Shown: piece by piece, positions 51,356-61,590 of the stretch
How positions within the stretch are numbered: position 1 is the stretch's first letter
How the letters are laid out: each line of letters starts with the position of its first letter
Source: Histomonas meleagridis
Taxonomy: Eukaryota; Parabasalia; Tritrichomonadida; Dientamoebidae
NCBI GenBank assembly: GCA_020186115.1
Contig: WSYJ01000063.1
Span: 1-64,000 of the forward strand
DNA length: 64,000 nucleotides
Reading direction: 5' to 3'
The notes under the pieces: generated by a model
The model's database searches: none
What the model was told of the DNA's origin: nothing
The model's input: the letters and a program-made list of their open reading frames with translations, nothing else
Translations under genes and position numbers: made by a program

Positions 51356-53662
51356 ATGACAGTAAGGAGAAAAGCAACTGTTGGTAGTATACCAAAGGCT
51401 TCGTTTGATATAAGCCCTACTGTGTCTAGTTCCAATTTCAACTTCTTTCATAATTTTTATCCACAAATATCAGAAATCAAAAGCAGTGGCAAATTCTCGC
51501 TTAAGGTTCAAATGTTTTTCGAGACAGAGGAAAAAACTAACATAGCATCTTATTTAGCAGAATATAACTTTGAAATGTATGGTCCCTTTATTAAAGCCAC
51601 TATTCACAATCGCAAAGCCGGATCCAATGGACAGCTATCACATAGCTATCTCATTTTTATTCCACATTATTTTGTCCAACGTTTTCATGATATTTCAGTA
51701 TCATTTATTCCCATAAATCCTGCTACCCAAACAATGTTTACGATCTTCTTTTCATCCACTTCTGTTTGTAATGTTTGGATCAATCTGATACATTCAGTTC
51801 AAACTATTCTCGAAGATATAACTCAAACCAATCCTTTATTTATACCAAGTAGTCTTTACGATCTTGAAAGTGATGTTATTCATCGTGCAGAACTCCAAAC
51901 AAAAGTATCCAGTAATGGAAACACTGTTATTGAGTTTATTCCAAAAGTTGTTCCGCCGATTGAAGTCACTCAATTCTTTAGTGTCCTTACTCTTAATGAG
52001 ATAGAGAAGTTTCCTGATGAAAAGCGGTTTCTTTCTTTGCGTTTTAATGATTCTAAGAATTGGCCCGAAAAATATGTAATTCTTTGCGAATGTGAAGGTG
52101 ATGCATTTGTATCATTCTTCACCTTTCACATCCTCCTAGCGAACATTCAAAAGCGTAAAAGGGAAGCGCAGAAACCACTTTTTACCTTCGCCGTGCCCAA
52201 CTATAGCCTCGAGCTTGAAAACGATTTTGTTTCAATGCGAAAAGTTTCAATTCAAAACTTTACAAATTCTGCAAACAAAATAACCGTCAATCAAAGTTTA
52301 CAAGTTGAATCTCCTCCAACTTTCGATAAAATAGTATATGTACCTAAAAAAGCAAGCACAGAATTAGAGTTAATTTCATTCGAAAACATTGTAAAAAGAA
52401 GAATAATTATTACTGAAGTACCACCAAAATCTAAAAGAGTACATAGAAATAATATGAGACAAAATGCTGAGAATAAAACTTCTTCATTTGAAGAACAAAA
52501 ACTTAAAATTAAAGCAAGTACGAAAATCGAAGAATTAATTAAAAATCACGGTTACGGGGTGCCCCGAGAAACCGATGATAATTTAAACGATCAACGGGGT
52601 GCCCAATTATTACTAGGAGAATTCTTACATCCTCCAATTTGTGATCATGAGACTTATGAGTTTTGTCAGAAAGTTGGGTATGAAGTTAACAAATATGCTA
52701 TCAAGCCAATTGATGGAAAACCAATTCTTCAACAAATGACAATTTTAACATCACAAATTCCAAAACAATTCACACTTAACGATCCTTCTTTCCAAAAGTT
52801 TGCGTGTCTTTTTGCATCAGCTCTTATTCAAAGAGTTAATCAAAAGACATTTGGTGAATCTCTTCAAACTCTTATATCAAATACAGATCTTTCGGATTTA
52901 TTCTTTTACCAAGAAGATAGGCCATTATTAAAAACAGTTTACTTGTTCATTACTCGACTTGTATTTCACAAACGAATTCCAGATTTTTTAAGTCTTCTTC
53001 AACATTCTCCAGAATGGCGCTATGAAACTTTCCGCACGCCTTCTATATGGCATTCACCCGAGTTCCTTGAGATTTTCGAGTCAACTCTTTCTTCGTTTGA
53101 CAAAAAGTCGCTTATAAACGGTCAAATGTTTGATGTGGACGATAGCACCATTCAATTTATGCCGATACACGACCGATACGACACATCGATTCGTATCTTA
53201 TGTCAATCAATTCTTACCTCATTCCAAAACCATAAAGATACTAACAGTATGATAGTTACTCTTGTTGGGATGCTTTATCAATTTCTTAACGATGGTTTTC
53301 GACCATCTCAAACTGCGATTTATCCAGAACTCCAAAACTCATGGTATACAATGAATGTCACATCTACACTTAACATTAAGACCCCAGAGATGCCTTTGCT
53401 TCAACAAGCTATCATTCAGATCTTTAATGCGACATTTAAATCTCCGAAAGAAATGTTACTTAATCTGATCTTACAAGGATTGAGATTAGGCGTAATGGAC
53501 AAATGGATTGTTTTGGCCGGAATTGCAGCGAAGGAAATCAATGCATATGATAAAAAGAGTTCGATACTCAAGAAAAACAGAGTTGTTTCAATCGCGAACT
53601 CGCTGCACTGTATACAGCCTGTTGTAATAAAGACAACGCCAGAGGATCTGGTGAACATTTGA
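51356..53662 (+). CDS. Conserved-looking hypothetical protein, 768 residues
   Basis: I do not recognise the family. The N-terminal 330 residues look like strands with mixed hydrophobic runs (KFSLKVQMFFETEE, FSVLTLNEIEKFPDEKRFL). A basic disordered segment follows (about 345-400; KRRIIITEVPPKSKRVHRNN), then an all-helical C-terminal half (about 430-768) with short Trp-containing helices (WRYETFRTPSIWHSPEF) and GLRLGVMDKWIVLAG. No signal peptide or membrane segment was seen. The pattern of an N-terminal PH/C2-like beta part plus a C-terminal helical domain is shared by many large unassigned trichomonad proteins; any role is unknown. ATG 51356 is the first in frame. Confidence 0.72.
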   Translation: MTVRRKATVGSIPKASFDISPTVSSSNFNFFHNFYPQISEIKSSGKFSLKVQMFFETEEKTNIASYLAEYNFEMYGPFIKATIHNRKAGSNGQLSHSYLIFIPHYFVQRFHDISVSFIPINPATQTMFTIFFSSTSVCNVWINLIHSVQTILEDITQTNPLFIPSSLYDLESDVIHRAELQTKVSSNGNTVIEFIPKVVPPIEVTQFFSVLTLNEIEKFPDEKRFLSLRFNDSKNWPEKYVILCECEGDAFVSFFTFHILLANIQKRKREAQKPLFTFAVPNYSLELENDFVSMRKVSIQNFTNSANKITVNQSLQVESPPTFDKIVYVPKKASTELELISFENIVKRRIIITEVPPKSKRVHRNNMRQNAENKTSSFEEQKLKIKASTKIEELIKNHGYGVPRETDDNLNDQRGAQLLLGEFLHPPICDHETYEFCQKVGYEVNKYAIKPIDGKPILQQMTILTSQIPKQFTLNDPSFQKFACLFASALIQRVNQKTFGESLQTLISNTDLSDLFFYQEDRPLLKTVYLFITRLVFHKRIPDFLSLLQHSPEWRYETFRTPSIWHSPEFLEIFESTLSSFDKKSLINGQMFDVDDSTIQFMPIHDRYDTSIRILCQSILTSFQNHKDTNSMIVTLVGMLYQFLNDGFRPSQTAIYPELQNSWYTMNVTSTLNIKTPEMPLLQQAIIQIFNATFKSPKEMLLNLILQGLRLGVMDKWIVLAGIAAKEINAYDKKSSILKKNRVVSIANSLHCIQPVVIKTTPEDLVNI

Positions 53663-54676
53663 TGAAATACTTTTTTTGATATAAATGGGTAAAAATCGGT
53701 TAAATAAAATATTTTGGAATTCAGTTAATAAACTTTTATCTTTGTGAATTTCTTCTCTTCCATTTTTGTGCAGATTTACGTAAAATAAAATTACAATTCG
53801 CTCATGGAAAATTTCTTATTTATTGATTGAAAACATCTTATTCATAAGATCTTCAGATGAAATTCCCTTTTCGCACGAACCAGTTCCAAGGCTTTCAGTT
53901 TTCGAGAGATTGGGAATCAAAAAGACTGTACGCTACCTATGGGCGTGGTGCTTGAACTTCAAAATATTACTCAACAATATCAAAGCTAAACAACATTTAA
54001 TTATACTTAATTTATGCTTTTTTTTACATGAAAAGTCAATATTTTAATATAATTACCTGCTAAGCATTTCTCAATCTTTCATGAAACAAAATATTTATTT
54101 ATGTTTTAATATGTCAATAGCTGGAAAACTTATTAACAAAGAACTCTACACCACGGACATCTCAGTTAATGTTGAGGAAGGCCAGGATTGCCGATATTTG
54201 TTTGATTTAAGGCATTGCAATCAAAATACAAGGAATAAATATTCCATTAGAGACACCTCTTAAGAATATTATGGAAACCATGTCGCATCCAGATGGTTTT
54301 CTTTGTGACAATAATTTAATAAAAGTAGAAGAAAATCTTTTTTGTTTCTGACACATTTCGCGACAAATATGTTAGAAATTTCTTTTTATTTAGAAATAAC
54401 AATATTTTAATATATAGTATTAATATGTTTGATAATTCTCATTGAGAAAAGTCAAAAGAATTTCAAAAATTTCTTAATGTGGAATTTGAGATGTAAAGTT
54501 ACACCAAACCGCAAATGATCTGCCACAAAAGTGGCATTTTATATGGAATCTCAAGTAAAAAGTGAAATTCATGAAAACGAATGGGAAACATTAAAAATAA
54601 TAAGAATTTAATTTTTAGTTTAAACAAAGAAAATATTATTCAGTCTTCAAAATCAATCATAAGTAAATTTGATAAT
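53663..54676. other. Decayed stretch with short coding-like scraps
   Basis: No complete gene. Plus-strand scraps look formerly coding but are broken: PVPRLSVFERLG (about 53880-53915), a segment KELYTTDISVNVEEGQDCRY (about 54140-54200), and in another frame GINIPLETPLKNIMETMSHP (about 54231-54290). I cannot assign them to a family. A palindromic CCACAAAAGTGG (54523-54534) is also present. Confidence 0.45.
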
Positions 54677-54777
54677 ATATATGTTTTAATAATTTTATAT
54701 ATGTTTTAATAATTTGGAATATGTTTTAATAATTTGGAATATGTAATAATAATTTGGAATATGTTTTAATAATTTGA
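54677..54777 (+). repeat. Tandem repeat of a 20-22 bp unit
   Basis: The unit TTTGGAATATGTTTTAATAA occurs about five times head to tail with small changes. A further copy stands alone at about 54879-54899 inside the following ankyrin fragment. The words TTTGGAA and TTTTAATAA are also present in the linkers of the minus-strand arrays, so the unit may derive from a linker. Confidence 0.65.
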
Positions 54778-54972
54778 AACAGCACTTCATATAGCAGTTA
54801 GAAATAACAATATAGAAATAGTAAAGTTACTTTTAGATAAAGGAATTGATGATAATGAAAAAGATATTAATTTGAATAATTTGGAATATGTTTTAATAAT
54901 ATTTGACTGCAATTCAAATTGCACAACAAAACGGTAATAAAGAAATTGTAAATTTACTTCATGAAAAATTAT
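54772..54972 (+). pseudogene. Plus-strand ankyrin fragment (two modules)
   Basis: The first module reads TALHIAVRNNNIEIVKLLLD, then KGIDDNEKDIN. The second reads LTAIQIAQQNGNKEIVNLLH before TAA. Between them a segment of about 31 bases (about 54872-54902) puts the second module out of phase. If that segment, which is bounded by the repeated word ATTTG, were absent, the frame would join as DIN-LTAI with a normal ankyrin length. It is a shorter analogue of the array linkers. Confidence 0.55.
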
Positions 54973-56190
54973 AATTCAGAATCTTTTTCTATAAACACCA
55001 AATCTTCATTTCCAATAAGAAATGGTAATGAAGCATATATTGCTAATAATCAAAATCAACTCGAAGATCAAATGTTCGCAGAAAACAAAAGTAAGAAAAG
55101 TATCAAAACAAAAGTCAATATAAAAATACAAATATATGAAAATCATCAAAATTACAATATACATAATAATAATGTTATATATTAACAAATGTATTCACAA
55201 AGCAGAATGAAAATATGAAAATACAATAATATATTATAAATTGCTTTATAAGAAAAACTTCAAAAAATTGTTGATAACAACATGACAAATATCATGCTTG
55301 GATTTTTTATAATAATCAGTAGCAAGCGCATAAAATAGACATACTATTCGTTTACTAAAATAAATCTGAAAATTTTGATAATAATTTAATAGATTTTTTG
55401 ATTAACAGCTACCTTTGTGAGATTATATTCTTGAAGATAACAGATATAATTCATTTTTTATTAAGAACTGAGTTAACTTTCCTAAATGATATTTATTTTT
55501 AAAGATTTGTTTCAAATGAAATTTATATTTGTATATTGAAATTCTTATAAACTATTCACACTTTCAATAACATGTAAATAAATTAGAAATAATTTTATTA
55601 ATTTAATTTATAACAATTTTATTACTTCAATTTTTAATGGAATAAAACTTCACCTCTTAAATTTTATTTCAAAGATTATAAGGTTTTCTGTTCGTCACTC
55701 GATTGTGAGCTTTACTCATACGATATACTTCTATGTAAAATGATCGGCATATGAATTGAGTATGGAAAAGATGTTTTTGATCATCAGATATTTTGTATTA
55801 TGGGAATGAAAATAATAAGGTGTACTCAATAGATTTCCATTAAACTTTAAGAGTGAATAATACGATGAATAATAATTAATTTTTTGTTGTTGTGAATTTT
55901 TCATCATTTTTTTCACAAAAATTATCATCAAATTATATGAAAATCATACAATGAAATATGATATAAAATATTCTATTTATCAAATTTTGATTCATATAAT
56001 AATATTAATCAAATTTAATGCGTTAATAATAATATATGAAAAAAAAGTGAAATTAGGAAATGTTTATTTCAATATTTAAATATTTTCTCTTTTATCCTTG
56101 AGAATCTTTTAATTTTATTATGTCATCACATTTATGGTGTTGAATTTTGTTGACAAACAACTGAATAATATCTGCATTTTTATTTTCTGT
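54973..56190. other. AT-rich stretch without a recognisable gene
   Basis: A 74-codon Asn/Lys-rich frame (54961-55185) follows the ankyrin fragment, but its composition is that of AT-rich filler and no homologue comes to mind. Nothing else was recognised up to the third ankyrin array. Confidence 0.4.
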
Positions 56191-56560
56191 GCTATCATAA
56201 GCGCTGTTTTATATGTTTATAAGTAATTCCAAATGTTTATATGAAATTTCATATTTTTTCAAAATATTTTGAATAAAACAAAAAAATATCTTTATCATTG
56301 ATAACAATATTCTCTTGTTCAAGAAGTAAATTAACTATTTCTGTATGACCTTTTTCAGATGCATACATAAGTGCTGTTTTAAATATTTTAAATATTTTCC
56401 AAATATTATTTTGAAATATAAAATTATTAAAATAAATATTAAATAAAACAAATAAATATCTTTAGCATTAATATCAATTCCTTCTTGTTCAAGAAGTAAT
56501 TTAACTATTTCTGTATGACCATTTAAAGATGCATAAATAAGTGCTAAAAATATTTAAAAA
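56191..56560 (-). repeat. Ankyrin-module array 3 (three modules, 170-bp period)
   Basis: Three modules (TALMYASEKGHTEIVNLLLEQ type) are marked at 56199, 56369 and 56539, again exactly 170 bases apart. The linker word CCAAATATTATTTTGAAA is the same as in arrays 1 and 2. The array follows a broken DUF3447-type gene, as in the other loci. Confidence 0.75.
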
Positions 56561-56605
56561 AAAATTTAAAAATTTTATGAAACGATGAAATATTTTAATA
56601 AAAAT

Positions 56606-57588
56606 CTAATGAAATAAGCAAACAATCTTGCTAAAATCAATGTATCTATTGTTAATTAAATAGTTATAAAGTTCCACATTTCCAGAAAAACCCGAAATTT
56701 TCAAAAAATCTAAAGGAATATGATTACTTTCGAGAAAATATTGAGTAATATATAAATTACCTGTTATGATTGAAGCAATGAGAATATTTTCATTTATTTT
56801 CATTCCTTCTTTAAGTAAAAATGATAAAAGTTCATAATTATCATGTAAAACACATTTTGCTCCTAATTCTTCTAAATTCTTAATTTCTTTTAACATTTAA
56901 TAGCAGAAAAAAATGCTGCATAATCAAATAATGTAACATTTTTATGATTAATAAATGAATATCTTTCATAAAGTGATTTTGAAATTGTTTGATTAAATTC
57001 GAAGTTTGCTTTTGATGATATTTCTTGAAGTTTTTCTATTTCATCATTCCGAATTATTTTCGCAATTTCATTCTGATTTATTCCTTCTTTAACATATTTC
57101 TGATGAAGTTCCCAATTATTCGCTTTAAGTTTTTCAAGGTTTTTGGAGAAATATTCAGAAATTTGATAACGATGGTTTAAAACGAAATGTGCTTTAAAAT
57201 GTGAAAAAAATAAATTTTTCATATTTTTTGTAATCGATGAGTTAATTAAATCTTTTTCTATCAACTTTCCGATAAGATAATTAGATTCTTGTGAGTTATT
57301 TTCCCGAAGGAATTGAGAAAAAATGTCAATTATTGAAACTTGATTTTTATTTTCATCTCGTTCAATTAAATTCAAAAACTCAATAATTATATCTATATTT
57401 TTCAGTCTTGTTACAAACAAAGTGTAAATGAAACGGCAGATGATCAAGTTGAATGAATACGTTCGTGAATTATCATAAAATTTGCGTAATGAAGAAACAG
57501 ATGTATCAAGATTGTTTGCATTTATGTTATAAATTATTTCTGTAAGTGCAATTAAGTCTGGAAAAGAATTTATCTTTGATGTACTCAT
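56606..57588 (-). pseudogene. Third DUF3447-type ankyrin gene, broken and internally deleted
   Basis: The N-terminal part begins at 57588 (MSTSKINSFPDLIALTEIIY). It has NNWELHQKYVKEGINQNEIA, KIIRNDEIEKLQEISSK and SLYERYSFINHKNVTLFDYA as in the intact homologue, then stops at FFSAIKC. The next piece (56896 to 56606) resumes at a position equal to about 75 residues further on in the homologue (ELGAKCVLHDNYELLSFLLK, then GNVELYNYLINNRYIDFSKI). The intervening ankyrins are deleted. The array 3 modules lie downstream. Confidence 0.7.
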
Positions 57589-57862
57589 TCCAATGCTATT
57601 AAATAACACTGAAAAAAATTTTAATGGACATGTGATATGAATTTTTATATAAAATAATAATAAATAAAAACATAGAATGAACTTCATGATGAAATCCATT
57701 CACATCTTTAATTTTATTTGGAATACTTAAATTTTCATTATTCATTAAAACTTTATTATCTTTCTGCCATCCCAAAGGCAACTTATCATTTATTTCATAT
57801 ACTTGAAGTTTTTCATTAAAAAATATTTCATTATTCAACCAAAACGCATCCATCTTGCCCAA
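57589..57862 (-). pseudogene. Unassigned coding-like remnant
   Basis: An 87-codon frame includes MDAFWLNNEIFFNEKLQVYE and INDKLPLGWQKDNKVL. It is squeezed between the DUF3447 pseudogene and the Tc1-like element, and I cannot name a family. It may be the stump of a gene interrupted by the insertion. Confidence 0.3.
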
Positions 57863-57931
57863 ATCTTTTTATGAAAATCTTCTGAATATTCTCTTATCCC
57901 ATTCCACAAACTGTATAAATATGTAATTAAT

Positions 57932-59361
57932 AATAAACTGGTGAAAATAATTCGGCATTAAGATAGATTGAAATATGATAAGATAGTATGTAAACTTCTC
58001 AAAATTGACAACTGGATTATTGTCGATTTAATTTCGAAAATCTCTTTTTTATTCAATTTTTATTAATAAATTTTTTAATTTTTTTCCAATATTTCTGGCT
58101 GCTTCTTTCTTACACATGTGTACCACCTATTTTTGCATGAAATCGGATCTCTTTTGTTTATATGTTGGGAAATCAATTTCCATTGATGTCCAATTTTTGT
58201 TACCAAATCATGAAGTAACATGTCCTCTTCTTCTGTCCATCGCGTATAGTTTCTTTTTTTCAGAATAGCCTCTTTTAAATCTTTCGCTAATCCTAAGAAT
58301 CTTGAAATCGACTGCCCCTCCATTTCCAAGCAGAGTCGTAAACTGTCGACGTAACCCGAACAAAGCTTGTTAATTAATTCCATGTCAAGTTCATTCCAAG
58401 TTTTTTCAAGCAGTTTTTTAAGCTCCTCTACAGTGCTCGGCATTTGTTCAGCTACAATACGCTTCATTATTGCCCATAGTAATTCTATGGGATTTAAGTC
58501 GGGGGAGTTGGGTGGCCAATCAGTAATCACATCGAGTCGCTCCTCCAGCCAATCAATAGAATCAACAGATGTGTGGCACCTAGCTCCGTCCTGCATGTAC
58601 ACCCAATCTAATTTTCCATGTAGTTCATTCATCCCATTGATGAAATCAGATTTAATCATATTCTCTATATATTGCTCAGAGTTCACAGATTTTTGAATTA
58701 TTACAAGTTTGCTCTTATAGTTACATGAAATTACTTCAAAAATCATAATTGACTGGGGAAATTTTACATTTCTTGATATTGAATTTGGAGTATGATCTCC
58801 TTTTCTTACCCACACCCATCGATTGTCTTTATATAATACAAATCTACATTCGTCCGAAAAGGCAATTTTATCCAAAAATTGTGTTTGTGTTAACATTTTT
58901 GAGCAAAATTTTTTTCTTGCATTAATCTGTTCTTCGTTTAAAAGCTGTTCTGTTTTAGGAGGTCGATACTGAAATCTCATTTCGTTTCTAATTTTTGAGA
59001 CATATTGTGGTGAAATTGATTGATGAAAAATATCTTCTATTTGTTGTGATAATTTAACTGATGTTAATGATGCGTTACGAAGTGTTTTAATTTCGATATA
59101 TTCTTTTATTTGATTATTAATTACTTGAGGCTATCCACGTTTTGATTCTTTTAAAATTTCATTCGTTGAGGTAAACTGTCGAATTGTATCACCAACTCGA
59201 TGAGTTCCAACATGCAGTATGTCTGCCATTCGTTTTTGGCTGAATCCTTGTTTGTAAAGGTTGATTATGTTCTCTACCTTGTTCATCCCTGATAATAAAC
59301 GGTCTGTATTCGAAAAATTCATAGAGTTTCCTCAATGCCGATTTATTTTCACAAGTTTATT
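57932..59361 (-). mobile_element. Tc1-like DNA transposon with terminal inverted repeats
   Basis: The ends match as inverted repeats. AATAAACTGGTGAAAATAAT followed by TCGGCATTAAG (57932-57962) pairs with the complement of 59331-59361, with three mismatches in 31 bases. The transposase lies between them on the minus strand. A TA target duplication cannot be confirmed from the flanks. Total length of about 1.43 kb is typical of Tc1/mariner elements. Confidence 0.8.
58075..59322 (-). pseudogene. Tc1-type transposase with C-terminal Myb-like domain, one in-frame stop
   Basis: The frame starts at 59322 (MNFSNTDRLLSGMNKVENII) with a helix-turn-helix (LYKQGFSQKRMADILHVGTH). It is cut by TAG at 59131-59133 and continues in phase. 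The DDE core has FSDECRF, MQDGARCHTS and SPDLNPIELLW; 34 residues lie between the second Asp and the Glu (DD34E), the Tc1 signature. After the core comes an about 60-residue SANT/Myb-type repeat (RWTEEEDMLLHDLVTKIGHQ then WKLISQHI and SCKNRWYTCVR) with its Trp residues at the usual spacing. A Myb domain at this end is unusual. One substitution makes it inactive unless the stop is read through. Confidence 0.85.
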
Positions 59362-59638
59362 TTACATTATAAATAATTATTGAATACAACAAGTTATATA
59401 AAAATATTATAAAATTATAATTATATAGAATTATACAATTTTATAAAAAAAAAATATCTTTCAAATAAAGTTTCATGAAAAGATTAACATTGTCTTCGTT
59501 TTGCTTCATCTATAAATTTCTAAAAATAACTTTGGGTGCTGTTGTACTTGTTGACTGAGAATTTTTCATATTGAATTTTTTATGGGGTTCCCAAAATATG
59601 GACGTTAAAACATTTGATGTTAAAATTACTTAAGCCAA

Positions 59639-60898
59639 ATGGAGGAATTCAAATCAATAAGTCACGAGCAGATGCAGGCAGAACGTATAAGGGAGGCATT
59701 AAGTGGAAATTATGGTGTGTGTAATACTGTGGAATTAAATGATTTGTATTCAATGATTGAATTATCATGGATGACTTCTGATTTTAGTGCATTAACCAAA
59801 TATATTCAAAAGGCCTTAAATATCATTTACGTATGTAGGAGTTGGGAGACAAATTCTTTTTTTGAATGTGATATTTTAAATATTTTAATTTGTTTAATAT
59901 CCAAAGAATATGGTGAAACTCTCCGACATCTATCATTCGTATTTCTACGTTTTATATTACAAATAATCAAATCAGAAATTCCAATTTCTCATTTCATTGA
60001 AAAAATCAATTTTCCATATGATGTTGAATCCTCACTAATGATACTCGAATGCCTTTCCATAATAGCAAAACTAAACCCATATTATTGCACCCAAATTTTA
60101 CAATTATTTGATTTCTCAGTATTGATGAAAGAATTTGACCTCTTAAGCCAAAAACCAAAGGAATCCATTATCAGATTTATAACATCTCTTTTTACCTTTC
60201 CGTCTATTCCAGATCAACACTATTGTAATATATTCCAAATAATATATAACAATGGAAACCTCACAAAAGACCGTCTTTCTCTGCTCCTATGGATCTCTAT
60301 TCAACGTCCATCATATTTTGATCTTACAAATTCTGTTTTTCTTGTTGAGATGATTTTGAATAATATCAATGACTTCACATCATCCACCATTTGTTCTGCG
60401 CTTCTTTCTCTCCCACTCCTCCTCAATCGGTCACAGATATCTATTGATCCAACTATACTTTTTCCTTTTGTTGAATCATCTGATTCGAAAATATCATCTT
60501 CAACACTTTTTTGTATTTCACATATTATGCGAAATGATTTTAATTTTATGTGTAAATGTGCTTCGTGTGGGATTCAACAAGTTATTTCTTCGATGTTTTG
60601 TGGGATGTGTTCGAATTCGAAAAAAGAAACGATTCGAATTTTGTTTTTATTTGTTCAAAATGGGATAATAAATGTGAACGATATCAAATATGAAATCATT
60701 GAGTGCGCTTTGTGTTATGTGGAAAATGAATGCGACGAAGAGTTTAATGCTCTTGTGCTGAATGCCGCGTTGTGGAATGTGGAGCGATTCGCAGCGATCG
60801 AATTTTTTGGTGAAATTATCGAAAAATTAACTGAATGCGAATCGAAAGAAATCTCAATCATTGCTGATAAAATATTGGATAAATTGTCAGTGCAATGA
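59639..60898 (+). CDS. Hypothetical armadillo/HEAT-like helical protein
   Basis: This is a 419-residue intact protein with no family I can name. It is almost entirely helical with regularly spaced Leu/Ile (FLRFILQIIKSEIP, ESSLMILECLSIIAKLNP, SKISSSTLFCISHIMRNDF), like an alpha-solenoid. Cys-rich helices (CKCASCGIQQVISSMFCGMC) occur at about 305-325 but do not form a clear zinc finger. The first ATG is at 59639. Its GC content is close to core genes rather than the nearby transposon debris. Confidence 0.7.
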   Translation: MEEFKSISHEQMQAERIREALSGNYGVCNTVELNDLYSMIELSWMTSDFSALTKYIQKALNIIYVCRSWETNSFFECDILNILICLISKEYGETLRHLSFVFLRFILQIIKSEIPISHFIEKINFPYDVESSLMILECLSIIAKLNPYYCTQILQLFDFSVLMKEFDLLSQKPKESIIRFITSLFTFPSIPDQHYCNIFQIIYNNGNLTKDRLSLLLWISIQRPSYFDLTNSVFLVEMILNNINDFTSSTICSALLSLPLLLNRSQISIDPTILFPFVESSDSKISSSTLFCISHIMRNDFNFMCKCASCGIQQVISSMFCGMCSNSKKETIRILFLFVQNGIINVNDIKYEIIECALCYVENECDEEFNALVLNAALWNVERFAAIEFFGEIIEKLTECESKEISIIADKILDKLSVQ

Positions 60899-61590
60899 TT
60901 TGTTTATTTGAATAAAAATTTTTTTATTTTTATTTTTTTGGAAAACACTTTTGAAATGTTATTAATTAAAAATGAATTCATTAGTGATTTAATAAAAATA
61001 ATGCATATGAAATGTTTTTACAAGTGAAATCAAATTGCTAATATTAATGAAGATATTTCAAAAATTAGAGCTTAGGATAAAATTTATGCATCGAAAGAAG
61101 GATATAATATAAAGTGATTTCTGTGAATATATTCAGTAAGATTACATAATAAAATCTTTATTTTTAAAAGGGTTTATAACAATTTCTGTAAAGATATCGA
61201 ATTTGATGAAGAGTTTTATTTAAATGTATCTGATCTATGTAATAACTTTAGAATTATTCCAAATTTTCTAATAACAATAGTAAGTTGCATAACATATTTA
61301 CAAATCAAGATTATTAATAAATATTATGCCCTGTAGGGAAAAACATATATTATTAATGTATTTAAAGAGCTACTAAAACATGAAAATTATTATGCTAATA
61401 CTATATTTACCAAACAATATACAGCTTAAATACTTAAATTTTGAGAATCTTCTACATGTATATATACAAACATAAAATGTTTAATAAAATAATATTTGCA
61501 ATATTTGTAGTCGAACTTCACCTTAATTTAATATCAATATTTCTGCTCGCACACATATTTATATAAAAAGTTTAATACATTTTCAAATAT
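60899..61590. other. Gene-free AT-rich stretch
   Basis: No gene or repeat was recognised. It separates the helical protein gene from the DUF1963 pseudogene. Confidence 0.4.

Noticed and set aside
58367-58696. Plus-strand 109-codon frame inside the Tc1 transposase
   Set aside because: Ser-rich shadow of the minus-strand transposase.
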